15,600 nt of DNA from the NCBI GenBank assembly GCA_015654965.1, contig JAATGD010000104.1, positions 1-15,600 of the forward strand, given 5' to 3'. A program made the position numbers and the translations under genes. The notes beneath the pieces are model-generated. The model saw nothing but the letters and a program-made list of their open reading frames with translations. It had not been told where the DNA came from and did no database searches. Numbering within the stretch: position 1 is the stretch's first letter; each line of letters begins with the position of its first letter. This DNA comes from Hyphomicrobiales bacterium. Its GTDB lineage: Bacteria; Pseudomonadota; Alphaproteobacteria; Rhizobiales; Rhizobiaceae. Below are positions 6,986 to 13,793 of the stretch, in pieces.

Positions 6986-8142
6986 CACAGCACCCGCTCG
7001 CCTTCGCGCCAGACAATACGTATAACAGGAATGGCGCCTTTCATACGCACACGCACCAGATCGGCGCGTTTTCCAACGGCGATTTCACCGCGATCCTCCA
7101 TGCCGACCGCAGAGGCCGGATTGACGCTCACAAGCCGGATCGCATCGGGCAAGGCGAGCGCATTTTCCCCGGATGTAAGGCTGAAGGCGGACTGGATGAG
7201 GCTGAAGGGGATATAATCGGACGACAGAATATCGAGATTGCCATGGTCGAGCAGATCGCGTGCCGCGATATTGCCGGAATGCGAACCGCCGCGCACGATA
7301 TTGGGTGCACCCATCAGGATCGACAGACCGGCCTTCTGGGAGGCATTGGCTGCTTCCATCGTGGTCGGAAATTCGGCAATGCGCACACCATGATCAAGCG
7401 ATTCATCAACATGGGCGATAGTTGCATCATCATGGCTTGCCAGAGCAATGCCTTTCACCGAAGCTATATCAGCGATGGCGCGACGGTGTTTGGCCGAATG
7501 AAGATTGGAGCTTTCGATGCGCTTTTCGCAATGCAGGCGGAACTCCTCATCCGTCACCTTCAGCTTGCGCATGTAATAGGTGCGATAGGCATCGAGATCA
7601 ACGAATTGACGCTGCCCCGGCGCGTGATCCATCAGTGAAGCCAGTTTTACACGGTCATCATCCTCAAACAATGCGAAGGCTTCAAGACAATCCTCCGCCG
7701 AAACCTCACAGCGTAAATGCAGGAAATGATCGGCTCTCAGGCGATTGTCCCGCACGCCGCTTTCAATGGCATCGGCCAAAATCCGCATTTCGGTTCCGTC
7801 AAAATCACGGCCATAATCATTACCGATACGCATGGCGTCAAAGACCGTGGTGATGCCGGAAGCCGCCACTTGCGCATCATGGGCCTGAACTGCGGCATCG
7901 ACATTCCAGCGCACTTTGGGGCGCGGCGCATAATGGCTTTCAAGCTGATCGGTATGCAATTCGATCAGGCCCGGAATGACATAATCGCCGTCCATGTCCT
8001 CGCCCAGACGGCTGTTGCCCTCCTTGATGGCGGCAATCTTGCCATCGCGGATCAGCAGCGAGCCGGTGACGATTTCATCGCGTAGAACCATGCGGGCATT
8101 TTTGAGTATAGTTTCCTGTGTCATGTCTTTTCTTTCAGTCAT
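6985..8142 (-). CDS. phnM: RPnTP diphosphohydrolase PhnM (amidohydrolase family)
   Basis: Metal-dependent hydrolase that removes pyrophosphate from 5-triphosphoribosyl 1-phosphonate to give the 5-phosphoribosyl 1-phosphonate on which PhnJ acts. 385 residues (E. coli PhnM is about 378). Visible amidohydrolase landmarks: PGLIELHTDQLE with the metal-binding HxD at His63/Asp65, LMDHAPGQRQF (170-180), ALASHDDAT (233-241) and the C-terminal metal-site region DILSSDY (304-310). The GAPNIVRGGSHSGN block is strongly conserved in PhnM. The ATG at 8142 overlaps the phnL stop as ATGA, which suggests coupled translation; an ATG at 8124 is a possible alternative. It overlaps the start of phnN by one base. 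Identification is firm. Confidence 0.95.
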   Translation of the reverse strand: MTERKDMTQETILKNARMVLRDEIVTGSLLIRDGKIAAIKEGNSRLGEDMDGDYVIPGLIELHTDQLESHYAPRPKVRWNVDAAVQAHDAQVAASGITTVFDAMRIGNDYGRDFDGTEMRILADAIESGVRDNRLRADHFLHLRCEVSAEDCLEAFALFEDDDRVKLASLMDHAPGQRQFVDLDAYRTYYMRKLKVTDEEFRLHCEKRIESSNLHSAKHRRAIADIASVKGIALASHDDATIAHVDESLDHGVRIAEFPTTMEAANASQKAGLSILMGAPNIVRGGSHSGNIAARDLLDHGNLDILSSDYIPFSLIQSAFSLTSGENALALPDAIRLVSVNPASAVGMEDRGEIAVGKRADLVRVRMKGAIPVIRIVWREGERVL

Positions 8143-8858
8143 GCTGCCCGTTGCGGCGCAAATGCAGTCACGTCGATGATGCGGTCAGCGACTTCCTTGC
8201 GTACATCTTCGTCATGGAAAATGCCGAGCATCGCCACACCTGCCGCCTTCTTGGTGCGGATGAGATTGACGACGACGGCGCGGTTTTTCGCATCAAGGGA
8301 AGCGGTCGGCTCATCAAGAAGCAGGATCGGGTGATCGGTAATGAAGCCGCGCGCAATATTGACGCGCTGCTGCTCGCCTCCCGAAAAAGTCGCAGGCGGC
8401 AGGCTCCACAGGCGAGCCGGCAGGTTGAGCTGCGCCAGGAGATCACGGGCGCGTTCCATGGCCGCATCCCGGTCCACGCCCCGCGCAATCAAGGGTTCCG
8501 CCACCACATCAAGCGCCGCAACACGCGGCAGGGTGCGTAGAAACTGGCTGACATAACCAATCGTGTTGCGGCGCACTTCCAGCACGTCACGCGGATCGGC
8601 CTGCGCCAGATCGATAGACCGCTCTCCATGACGGACCATGATCGAGCCGCTATTGGCGGCATAATTGCCATAGATCATTTTCAGGATCGAGCTTTTGCCC
8701 GCCCCCGAAGGCCCGCCGAGAACCGCGCATTCGCCAGTTTTCAAGTCAAAACTGACATTGCCGACCACGGCAAGCGTGATGCCGCCCTGCAAATGCATGG
8801 TAAAATTCTTTGCGACCTCAATGAGAGTCAGCGGGGACGCTGTTTGCAAATAGGACAT
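8139..8858 (-). CDS. phnL: C-P lyase accessory ATP-binding protein PhnL
   Basis: ABC-type ATPase, 239 residues, without a membrane partner. In the C-P lyase system PhnL is an accessory subunit; structural work shows PhnL docking on PhnK dimers bound to the core complex. Motifs: Walker A GGPSGAGKSS (48-57), Q-loop GYVSQF (101-106), signature FSGGEQQRVNIAR (158-170), Walker B ILLLDEP (178-184), D-loop SLD (187-189) and His215. The ATG at 8858 follows GAGGTGA four bases upstream. It lies 67 AT-rich bases after phnK, the only sizeable gap between phnG and phnN, and its stop overlaps the phnM start (ATGA). It could be mistaken for a LolD-type transporter ATPase, but context and the family pattern point to PhnL. 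Confidence 0.94.
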   Translation of the reverse strand: MSYLQTASPLTLIEVAKNFTMHLQGGITLAVVGNVSFDLKTGECAVLGGPSGAGKSSILKMIYGNYAANSGSIMVRHGERSIDLAQADPRDVLEVRRNTIGYVSQFLRTLPRVAALDVVAEPLIARGVDRDAAMERARDLLAQLNLPARLWSLPPATFSGGEQQRVNIARGFITDHPILLLDEPTASLDAKNRAVVVNLIRTKKAAGVAMLGIFHDEDVRKEVADRIIDVTAFAPQRAA

Positions 8859-8925
8859 TTTTCACCTCGCGCATGGATTTCATAAAAACATGAAAATAAT
8901 GCGATATATTTTTGTTTTAACTCAT

Positions 8926-9702
8926 CTATACCTGAAGGATGGATGAGACGAGCAATTGCGTATAAGGCGCTTGCGGGTCATCCAGAACGCGGTCGCTCAG
9001 CCCCTGCTCGATGACATGGCCATCTTTCATGACCATGATGCGATGCGATAGAAGACGCGCGACAGCCAGATCATGGGTGACGATGATGACCGAAAGCCCC
9101 AGATCGTTGACAAGGTTGCGCAAGAGATCGAGCAATCGTGCCTGCACCGAAACATCGAGACCGCCGGTCGGCTCGTCCATAAAAACAAGGCGTGGCGCTG
9201 TGACCAGATTACGGGCAATCTGCAATCGCTGGCGCATGCCGCCCGAAAAGGCACGCGGCTGATCATCGATGCGGTCGGCGGCAATTTCCACCCGCCCTAG
9301 CCATTCCGTGGCATTTGCGCGGATATTGCCATAATGCCGCTCACCGACCGCCATCAGCCTTTCACCGACATTGGCACCCGCTGAAACCGTCATCCGCAAG
9401 CCGTCAGCGGGGTTCTGATGCACAAAGCCCCAGTCGGTACGCATGAGAAAACGACGCTCCGCCTCGCCCAGCTTGTAAAGATCGCGAAACGCGCCATCAC
9501 GCATGCGATATTCGACTGTGCCGGAAGTCGGCTCAAGCCGTGTGGCGAGCGCATTGAGCAACGTCGTCTTGCCCGAGCCTGATTCACCGACGATGGCCAA
9601 AACCTCACCGGGCCAGAGCGAGAAAGAAATATCCTCGCAACCGCGGCGGTGACCATAGAATTTTGAAAGATTGCTAACTTTCAGCAGCGCTTCTTCACTC
9701 AT
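8926..9702 (-). CDS. phnK: C-P lyase ATP-binding subunit PhnK
   Basis: ABC-type ATPase of the C-P lyase complex, 258 residues (E. coli PhnK is 252). It binds the PhnGHIJ core near PhnJ and its ATPase activity supports turnover; it is not a transporter subunit. Motifs: Walker A GESGSGKT (39-46), Q-loop FVHQNPADGLRM (93-104), signature FSGGMRQRLQIAR (152-164), Walker B LVFMDEP (172-178), His210. The Q-loop NPADGLRM stretch is characteristic of PhnK. An upstream Met would extend the protein by 22 residues into phnJ, but the ATG at 9702 has GGAGG just upstream and makes a 4-base ATGA overlap with the phnJ stop, so I use it. The stop is TAG. Identification is firm. Confidence 0.95.
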   Translation of the reverse strand: MSEEALLKVSNLSKFYGHRRGCEDISFSLWPGEVLAIVGESGSGKTTLLNALATRLEPTSGTVEYRMRDGAFRDLYKLGEAERRFLMRTDWGFVHQNPADGLRMTVSAGANVGERLMAVGERHYGNIRANATEWLGRVEIAADRIDDQPRAFSGGMRQRLQIARNLVTAPRLVFMDEPTGGLDVSVQARLLDLLRNLVNDLGLSVIIVTHDLAVARLLSHRIMVMKDGHVIEQGLSDRVLDDPQAPYTQLLVSSILQV

Positions 9703-10580
9703 TGTGCCGCCTCCTGATTGTTGGCTGCGAGGTGCCCAAAATGCCCAGCGGCCTGCCGCTCTTCGCAATAATCGGTATCAGAACAGACGAACATCGAGCC
9801 ACCTTTGTCATCCAGCACCACCTCGTCGAGATAAACGCCGCGGGCAGCGCAGAGCGCGCAGGGTTCCTTAAATTTCTGCACCTCGAAGGGATGATCCTCA
9901 AAATCGAGGCTCACGACCTGCGTATAAGGGGGGACGGCATAGATGCGCTTTTCGCGCCCAGCCCCGAAAAGCTGCAGCACGGGAGACATGTGCATTTTCG
10001 GATTGTCGAATTTCGGCGTCGGTGACGGAGCCATGACATACCGTCCTTCAATCATCACCGGATAATCATATGTCTTGGCGATATGGCCGTGACGGGCGAT
10101 ATCTTCATAGAGCTTCACATGCATGAGGCCATATTCTGACAGCGCATGCATCTTGCGGGTTTCCGTCTCACGCGGCTCCAGAAACCGTAACGGCTCGGGC
10201 TGCGGCACCTGATAGACAATTACCTGCCCCGCCTTCAGCGGATATTCGGGAATGCGGTGGCGCGTCTGAATGATGGTCGCCTCACCCGTATGGGTCGTGA
10301 CCGCCACATCCGCCGTCTTCTGGAAAAAGGCACGGATCGAAACCGCATTGGTGGTGTCATCAGCGCCCTGATCAATAACCTTGAGGACATCGTTTGGGCC
10401 GAGGATCGAGGCCGTTACCTGCACGCCGCCCGTGCCCCAGCCGTAAGGCATCGGCATTTCGCGGCTCGCGAAAGGCACCTGATAGCCCGGAATGGCGATG
10501 GCCTTCAAAATGGCGCGACGGATCATCCGCTTGGTCTGGTCATCGAGATAGGCGAAATTATATTGAGCCAAATCACTCAT
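9699..10580 (-). CDS. phnJ: Carbon-phosphorus lyase radical-SAM subunit PhnJ
   Basis: Catalytic subunit that splits the C-P bond of 5-phosphoribosyl 1-phosphonate using S-adenosylmethionine and a 4Fe-4S cluster, giving an alkane and ribose 1,2-cyclic phosphate 5-phosphate. 293 residues (E. coli 281). All key residues fall at the E. coli positions: Gly32 (glycyl radical site) in IPGYQVPF, the cluster cysteines Cys241 and Cys244 in EPCALCAARG and Cys266 in FVCSDTDYC, and Cys272, the thiyl radical. The enzyme should therefore be fully active. The C-terminus extends past Cys272 by 21 residues. The ATG at 10580 overlaps the phnI stop as ATGA, and its own stop overlaps the phnK start in the same way, as expected for subunits made in fixed ratio. 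Confidence 0.98.
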   Translation of the reverse strand: MSDLAQYNFAYLDDQTKRMIRRAILKAIAIPGYQVPFASREMPMPYGWGTGGVQVTASILGPNDVLKVIDQGADDTTNAVSIRAFFQKTADVAVTTHTGEATIIQTRHRIPEYPLKAGQVIVYQVPQPEPLRFLEPRETETRKMHALSEYGLMHVKLYEDIARHGHIAKTYDYPVMIEGRYVMAPSPTPKFDNPKMHMSPVLQLFGAGREKRIYAVPPYTQVVSLDFEDHPFEVQKFKEPCALCAARGVYLDEVVLDDKGGSMFVCSDTDYCEERQAAGHFGHLAANNQEAAQ

Positions 10581-11680
10581 TCGGCGGCCTCCTTCGATTG
10601 GGCCTGTGCTTGAGCTTCTTCATATTCGGACCGCATCCGGCGGATGAGTTCGAGTTCAGCCTGAAAATCCACGTAATGCGGCAGTTTCAGGTGTTCGACA
10701 AAGCCGGTTGCCTGAACATTATCGGAATGCGAAATGACAAATTCCTCATCCTGCGCCGGTGCCGTCACGTCGGCATCGAATTCGCGTACCCTGAGTGCGC
10801 GGTCACACAGCGCCATCGACATGGCTTTTCGTTCGCTCTGGCCGAACACCAGCCCATAGCCGCGGGTGAATTGCGGTGGCTGTTTTGCCGATCCCTTGAA
10901 CTGGTTGACCATCTGGCATTCGGTCAGTTGCACGCGCCCCAGCGAAACGGCAAAGCCGAGCTCCGGCACATTAAACTCGACCTCCACTTCGCCAATGCGG
11001 ATTTCGCCAACAAAGGGATGCGAATTGCCATAACCGCGCTGGGTGGAATAACCGAGCGAGAGCAGAAATCCCTCATCGCCGCGCGCCAAAGCCTGCAAGC
11101 GCAGGTCACGTGGCATCGGGAAAGTCCATGGCGAACGGGTGAGATCACCTGGTTCATGATCGTCCGGCATGGTGCCATCCTCTTCGATCATGCCATTTGC
11201 ACCAAGAATATCGGTGACACGCGGTGTCTCTTCCGGTTCGGATTCACGCATTTCCGGCACGTCAACCGGATTATCTCTGCCAAGCGTTGGGTCAAGCAGA
11301 CGGTGGGTATAATCGAAAGTAGCACCCAGCATCTGACCGCCCGGCAAATCCTTGTAAGTCGCGGAAATGCGCCGCTCGATCAGCATATTTTCGGTTTGCA
11401 TCGGGCGCGAATAGCCAAAACGCGGCAAGGTGGTGCGATAGGCGCGGACGAGAAAAATCGCCTCGATCAGATCACCGCGCGACTGGCGCACAGCAAGGGC
11501 TGCCAGTTCCCGATCATAGAGCGAACCTTCCGCCATGACACGATCAACCGCCAGCGCCAGTTGTTCGGCAATCTGGTCGAGACTGAGTGCGGGAACCGAC
11601 CGATCCCCCCTGCGGCGATCATCCAGAAGTCGGTGGGCATTGCGGATGGCCGCTTCACCACCCTTGACGGCAACATACAT
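10577..11680 (-). CDS. phnI: C-P lyase core subunit PhnI
   Basis: Core subunit that, with PhnG and PhnH, attaches the phosphonate to ribose by displacing adenine from ATP, forming ribose 1-phosphonate 5-triphosphate. 367 residues (E. coli 354). The N-terminus MYVAVKGGEAAI matches the family start exactly. Other conserved stretches: YSTQRGYGNSHPFVGEIR, FTRGYGLVFGQSERKAM and the C-terminal HLKLPHYVDFQAELE. The frame is open for 53 more codons upstream inside phnH, but GGAGG stands just before the 11680 ATG, two bases after the phnH stop, which settles the start. The stop overlaps phnJ by 4 bases. The C-terminal tail is rich in Glu, Gln and Ala. Very secure. Confidence 0.97.
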   Translation of the reverse strand: MYVAVKGGEAAIRNAHRLLDDRRRGDRSVPALSLDQIAEQLALAVDRVMAEGSLYDRELAALAVRQSRGDLIEAIFLVRAYRTTLPRFGYSRPMQTENMLIERRISATYKDLPGGQMLGATFDYTHRLLDPTLGRDNPVDVPEMRESEPEETPRVTDILGANGMIEEDGTMPDDHEPGDLTRSPWTFPMPRDLRLQALARGDEGFLLSLGYSTQRGYGNSHPFVGEIRIGEVEVEFNVPELGFAVSLGRVQLTECQMVNQFKGSAKQPPQFTRGYGLVFGQSERKAMSMALCDRALRVREFDADVTAPAQDEEFVISHSDNVQATGFVEHLKLPHYVDFQAELELIRRMRSEYEEAQAQAQSKEAAE

Positions 11681-11682
11681 AT

Positions 11683-12294
11683 TCAGCCCTCCAGAAGATT
11701 GATACGCGTGGTGCGTGGAAAGGCTGCGACAAAATTGGCGCAAACCAGAATGAGATCGACACCCAGTGGGTATTGCGATCCGTTCGCCTGCCATTGCGCG
11801 ACAAAATCCTGCGGCAGGCCATCGACAAAGAGCGTGCATCCGCTCTCAATCCCCGGACCTTGCAGGACAAGCCCCCGCCCCTGTTCGAGTGACGCGACAG
11901 CCAGAATGATGGTGGTCGAACGGTCAGGAAATTCAGGCTCGCCTTGTGCGAAATCAGCAAGGCGCGGCATATGGGAAGCATTTGTCACCAAAGCGAATTG
12001 TGCCAAGGCCGGACTGTCGACCCGTGGACTGCCGGTATGAAATGTCAGCCATGCCGAGGCATTGTCATCGCTGGCGATCATGCTGTCGCACCAGAGCGTC
12101 GCGTCATGATCGAGCAAGGTTACAGCCACAACACCGAGTTCCGGTGTCAAGGGCTGCGGCGGCATGGTCACAGGCGACAAGGGAAATACCTGCCCTGGAT
12201 TGGCCATGGCATTCATAAGCGCATGAAACGCCGTCTGCGCATCCGCAACTGGATTGGTAAATCCACCTTCAAAAATTTGCGAAGAATGGCGCAT
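11683..12294 (-). CDS. phnH: C-P lyase core subunit PhnH
   Basis: Subunit of the PhnGHIJ core complex, needed for the nucleosidase-like first step with PhnI and PhnG; it has a PLP-transferase-like fold but lacks the cofactor. 203 residues (E. coli 194). The N-terminal GGFTNPVADAQTAFHALMNAMANPGQVFPL stretch (about residues 10-39) is the family signature, and the C-terminal part holds the GIESGCTLFVDGLP region. The ATG at 12294 shares its first base with the phnG stop (TGATG), and the PhnH reading frame ends two bases before phnI, with the phnI ribosome binding site inside its last codons. Identification is firm from both motif and position. Confidence 0.94.
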   Translation of the reverse strand: MRHSSQIFEGGFTNPVADAQTAFHALMNAMANPGQVFPLSPVTMPPQPLTPELGVVAVTLLDHDATLWCDSMIASDDNASAWLTFHTGSPRVDSPALAQFALVTNASHMPRLADFAQGEPEFPDRSTTIILAVASLEQGRGLVLQGPGIESGCTLFVDGLPQDFVAQWQANGSQYPLGVDLILVCANFVAAFPRTTRINLLEG

Positions 12295-12797
12295 CAGTTG
12301 TCTCCCCGAACCATTGTGAAGAAATCGACTTTGGTGGCGGCTGCCTCGTGACGGGCTTTTGTGTCGGCCTGATCGAGCTTTTCGCTCAACACATCGAGCA
12401 CTTGCGATTTGACGGCATCGCGATGAGCCTCGTTTTGCCAGAGCGCATCGAACAAAGCTGCCAGCCGCGCCTTTTCCTGATCGCGCCCCAGCGCATAGGA
12501 ATGTCCGACATTTCCATCCGCGAGCCGCACAGTGGCACGCGTGACTGTCGCCTCGCCGACATTGAAGGGTGCGCCGCCACCGCCAATGCGTCCGCGCAAC
12601 ATGACCAGACCTGTTTGCGGGCCGCGCAAGATTTCAAATTCCGGCTTGTCTCTCCAAGCCTGCCACAATGCCTTCAGATCCACGCTATTCGCACGCGCAA
12701 GAATTGCCATGGAAGCCTGACGCGCCAGCTTTATCGCATCAAGCGCGTCGGCATTTTTTGCGCTAGCGTTTACTCCCCCTTGATCCGTGCTATGCAT
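12294..12797 (-). CDS. phnG: C-P lyase core subunit PhnG
   Basis: Small subunit of the PhnGHIJ complex, 167 residues (E. coli 150), the first gene of the operon. The family-typical blocks are ETGLV-like QTGLVMLRGRIGGGGAPFNVGEATVTRATVRL in the middle, SYALGRDQEKARLAALFDAL, and the nearly invariant C-terminal KVDFFTMVRGDN. The first 20 or so residues are extra compared with E. coli and poorly conserved in character. The ATG at 12797 is preceded by GGCGG about eight bases upstream. It is transcribed away from phnF; the gap of 115 bases holds a Pho box, a -10-like element and a palindrome. Identification is firm. Confidence 0.95.
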   Translation of the reverse strand: MHSTDQGGVNASAKNADALDAIKLARQASMAILARANSVDLKALWQAWRDKPEFEILRGPQTGLVMLRGRIGGGGAPFNVGEATVTRATVRLADGNVGHSYALGRDQEKARLAALFDALWQNEAHRDAVKSQVLDVLSEKLDQADTKARHEAAATKVDFFTMVRGDN

Positions 12798-12826
12798 GCG
12801 TTTATCCGCCTTGTTGGTACGAGTAA

Positions 12827-12854
12827 TTGGAATACCGTAATGTCTATTTATATA
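12827..12854 (+). promoter_or_regulatory. Candidate phnF promoter
   Basis: TTGGAA (12827-12832) and TATATA (12849-12854) are separated by 16 bases and read towards phnF; each matches its consensus at 4 of 6 positions. The -10 lies inside the palindrome at 12841-12858, so PhnF bound there would repress its own gene. The call is by pattern only. Confidence 0.4.
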
Positions 12855-12858
12855 GACA
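12841..12858. promoter_or_regulatory. Palindrome, candidate PhnF operator
   Basis: Perfect inverted repeat TGTCTAT-N4-ATAGACA. GntR/HutC-subfamily repressors, to which PhnF belongs, bind palindromes built on GTNTA/TANAC half-sites, which fits. It lies about 10-28 bases downstream of the predicted phnG transcript start and overlaps the possible phnF -10, a good place to repress both directions. Confidence 0.62.
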
Positions 12859-12875
12859 ACTGTACAATATCAAAA

Positions 12876-12919
12876 TAAATACCCCCTGCCAATGACAGGA
12901 CGATGACAATTGATGACAA
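12876..12919 (-). promoter_or_regulatory. Pho-box promoter of the phnG operon
   Basis: On the minus strand TTGTCAT (12909-12903), CGTC and CTGTCAT (12898-12892) form a Pho box with 13 of 14 positions of the two half-sites matching CTGTCAT. A third TTGTCAT (12919-12913) lies 10 bp upstream. Ten bases after the box is TATTTA (12881-12876), a modest -10 whose first three bases match. The transcript would start near 12868-12870. The upstream repeats cover the phnF start codon. Confidence 0.75.
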
Positions 12920-13659
12920 AAGCCAAACGTGTTGAAAGAAACAGTGGCGTTGCGATCTGGCGGCAGATTAGCGAAGAGATACGCAGCGATATCATGGCCG
13001 GCAAATTGCAGTCCGGTGAGCGCATGCCTACCGAAATGGCGCTGGCGGAGCGTTTCGGCGTCAATCGTCACACGGTACGCAGCGCCATTGCAGCCTTGAC
13101 GCAGGAAGGTGTTTTGCGCGCGGAACAGGGACGTGGGACTTTTGTCGCCAATGCAAGACGCCTCACCTACCAGATCGGCCGTCGCACCCGCATTTCCCAA
13201 TCGCTGGCCGCGCAGGCCGGTGAAGTGACTGGCACGCTGATCGGCTCCATGCTGGAAATCGCTCCAAACGATGTCGCAAAAGCACTGGCCCTGACAATAG
13301 GCAGTGAAGTCATCCGGCTTGATACAACTAACCGTGCCGATGGCCACCCCGTATCCCGCGCCACCCATTGGCTCGATGCGGCGCGTTTTCCGCATTTTTC
13401 AGAAGACTATGCCGAATCTGGATCGATCACTCGCGCTTTGCAAAAATCCGGCATTGAGGACTATTTCCGAAAATCGACCGTCATTTCCGCCCAGCATGCG
13501 GATTCGGATGATCTGAAACATCTCAATCTTTCACCCGGAGCTATCGTGCTTGTGGCGCGTGCCATCAATATCGACCCGGACGGCACCCCGTTGCAATATT
13601 CCCTGACACGGTTTTCGGCCGACCGCATGGAATTGTCGATCGAAACATCCAATGAATAA
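12913..13659 (+). CDS. phnF: GntR/HutC-family transcriptional regulator PhnF
   Basis: Predicted repressor of the phosphonate genes, 248 residues (E. coli PhnF is 241). The N-terminal winged helix-turn-helix (about residues 14-80) reads IWRQISEEIRSDI, then MPTEMALAERFGVNRHTVRSAI and GVLRAEQGRGTFVA, the standard GntR pattern. The rest (about 90-240) is a UTRA ligand-binding domain of the HutC subfamily; ARAINIDPDGTPLQYSLTRF near the end is typical. It is divergent from phnG. I use the ATG at 12913; a TTG directly before it (12910) is also in frame and lies nine bases from AGGA (12897-12900), so it cannot be excluded. The start codon lies within the third Pho-box repeat. The natural ligand is unknown. 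Family is certain; target assignment comes from position and the palindrome. Confidence 0.92.
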   Translation: MTKAKRVERNSGVAIWRQISEEIRSDIMAGKLQSGERMPTEMALAERFGVNRHTVRSAIAALTQEGVLRAEQGRGTFVANARRLTYQIGRRTRISQSLAAQAGEVTGTLIGSMLEIAPNDVAKALALTIGSEVIRLDTTNRADGHPVSRATHWLDAARFPHFSEDYAESGSITRALQKSGIEDYFRKSTVISAQHADSDDLKHLNLSPGAIVLVARAINIDPDGTPLQYSLTRFSADRMELSIETSNE

Positions 13660-13685
13660 TATCATTGTGTTATATGATCTTAATA

Positions 13686-13706
13686 CATTGTTTTTATAAA
13701 ACAATG
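13686..13706 (+). repeat. AT-rich hairpin after phnF
   Basis: Perfect 9-bp inverted repeat (13686-13694 with 13698-13706) around a 3-base loop, 27 bases after the phnF stop. No T-run follows, so it is not a canonical terminator for phnF; it may protect the 3' end or act together with the stronger hairpin at 13739-13761. Confidence 0.45.
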
Positions 13707-13736
13707 CCTGAAGAGGGCCTGTCTTTTGCCTCAATG

Positions 13737-13761
13737 AAAAACCCCGCATGAAGCGGGGTTT
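13737..13761 (-). terminator. Rho-independent terminator of ssb
   Basis: A 9-bp GC-rich stem (13761-13753 with 13747-13739, core CCCCGC/GCGGGG) with a 5-base loop is followed on the minus strand by an unbroken T-run to 13737. It lies about 33 bases after the ssb stop. On the plus strand only three T residues follow, so it may weakly stop phnF transcripts too. Confidence 0.88.
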
Positions 13762-13793
13762 GAAACATTTCCAGTCAAGTGCCGCGTGCTGTT

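Noticed and set aside
8926..9768. phnK extended to a start at 9768
   Set aside because: The extra 22 residues overlap phnJ; the ATG at 9702 has GGAGG and the usual 4-base overlap.
10577..11839. phnI extended to a start at 11839
   Set aside because: The family N-terminus MYVAVKGGE begins at 11680 with GGAGG before it; the extra 53 residues are phnH in another frame.
10394..12040. A 548-codon open frame on the plus strand opposite phnJ, phnI and phnH
   Set aside because: It lies wholly antisense to three conserved genes in strong codon context, its translation resembles no family and is rich in His, Arg and Ile as expected from reversed GC-rich codons, and it has no ribosome site.
12844..13395. 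A 183-codon frame antisense to phnF
   Set aside because: PhnF has clear GntR and UTRA motifs on the other strand; this translation is a mirror artefact.
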